A stretch of DNA of 64,000 nt from Ceratothoa steindachneri (taxonomy: Eukaryota > Arthropoda > Malacostraca > Isopoda > Cymothoidae): positions 48,098,780 to 48,162,779 of the forward strand of contig OZ018338.1 in assembly GCA_963969495.1 (NCBI GenBank), read 5' to 3'. The notes under the pieces are model-generated. The model worked only from the letters and a program-made list of their open reading frames with translations. It made no database searches and was not told the origin of the DNA. This document shows, piece by piece, positions 63,975 through 64,000 of the stretch. Made by a program: the position numbers and the translations under genes. Numbering within the stretch: position 1 is the first letter of the stretch; every line of letters starts with the position of its first letter.

Positions 63975-64000
63975 TGATGTGATATACTCAGTTTTAGTAG
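63975..64000 (-). mobile_element. J15, 3' tip of the next Jockey-like LINE
   Basis: The last 19 bp (ATATACTCAGTTTTAGTAG) equal the 3' end of J5 at 10944-10963, so another minus-strand copy begins at the window edge. Confidence 0.7.

Noticed and set aside
1..64000. Bacterial operons, CRISPR arrays, tRNA or rRNA genes.
   Set aside because: No ribosome-binding-site pattern, regular spacer array or RNA gene sequence was seen. All coding similarity is to eukaryotic mobile elements.

Overview
The window is animal nuclear DNA built almost entirely of retrotransposons. I see no intact host gene, rRNA, tRNA, operon or CRISPR. Metazoan origin is inferred from the mix: Jockey-like and CR1-like non-LTR elements, a mariner relic, a Penelope-like element with a GIY-YIG domain, and a Ty3/gypsy-type LTR element of the Gmr1 kind. 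An arthropod or another invertebrate is likely, but the sequence does not fix the species. The copies are named J1 to J15 here (Jockey-like elements).

Layout: J1 (1-1905), J2 (1930-3660) and J3 (3670-9060) lie on the minus strand. A tandem repeat (9191-9370), a plus-strand scrap J4 (9397-9866), a mariner relic (9868-10559), a TA microsatellite and a Penelope-like tail scrap (10764-10943) follow. Then come J5 (10944-15110, minus) and J6 (15110-16589, minus, gag only). J7 is plus strand (16590-21327) and its last 147 bp reappear at 27726-27872, because full-length J8 (21328-27714, minus) inserted into its 3' tail and made an 11-bp target duplication. A CR1 tail (24811-26123) then inserted into the gag of J8. 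A Penelope-like block with 74-bp inverted ends occupies 27873-30039. J9 (30040-36537, minus) carries a gypsy LTR fragment and a 2.9-kb CR1 copy. J10 (36546-42047), J11 (42056-46107), J12 (46119-46260), J13 (46271-58738), J14 (58747-63968) and J15 (from 63975) form a head-to-tail minus-strand chain. J13 is split by a 7.06-kb Gmr1-like element (46579-53639) flanked by a 5-bp duplication.

The Jockey-like elements share one plan, read 5' to 3'. There is a 5' UTR with a conserved hairpin. ORF1 is a gag with three zinc knuckles. ORF2 holds an AP endonuclease, a reverse transcriptase and a short C-terminal region without RNase H. The 3' UTR has two small hairpins and ends in an AATTG-type tail. Every copy has stops, frameshifts or deletions, so none looks able to move.

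The most interesting signals are three RNA hairpins whose stems change in a compensated way between copies, and a recurring TCTGAC-type sequence at the 3' junctions of the chained copies. Together they suggest a LINE group that recognises a structured 3' tail and keeps reusing a target that each insertion duplicates, producing head-to-tail arrays that look like those of telomeric Jockey-clade elements.
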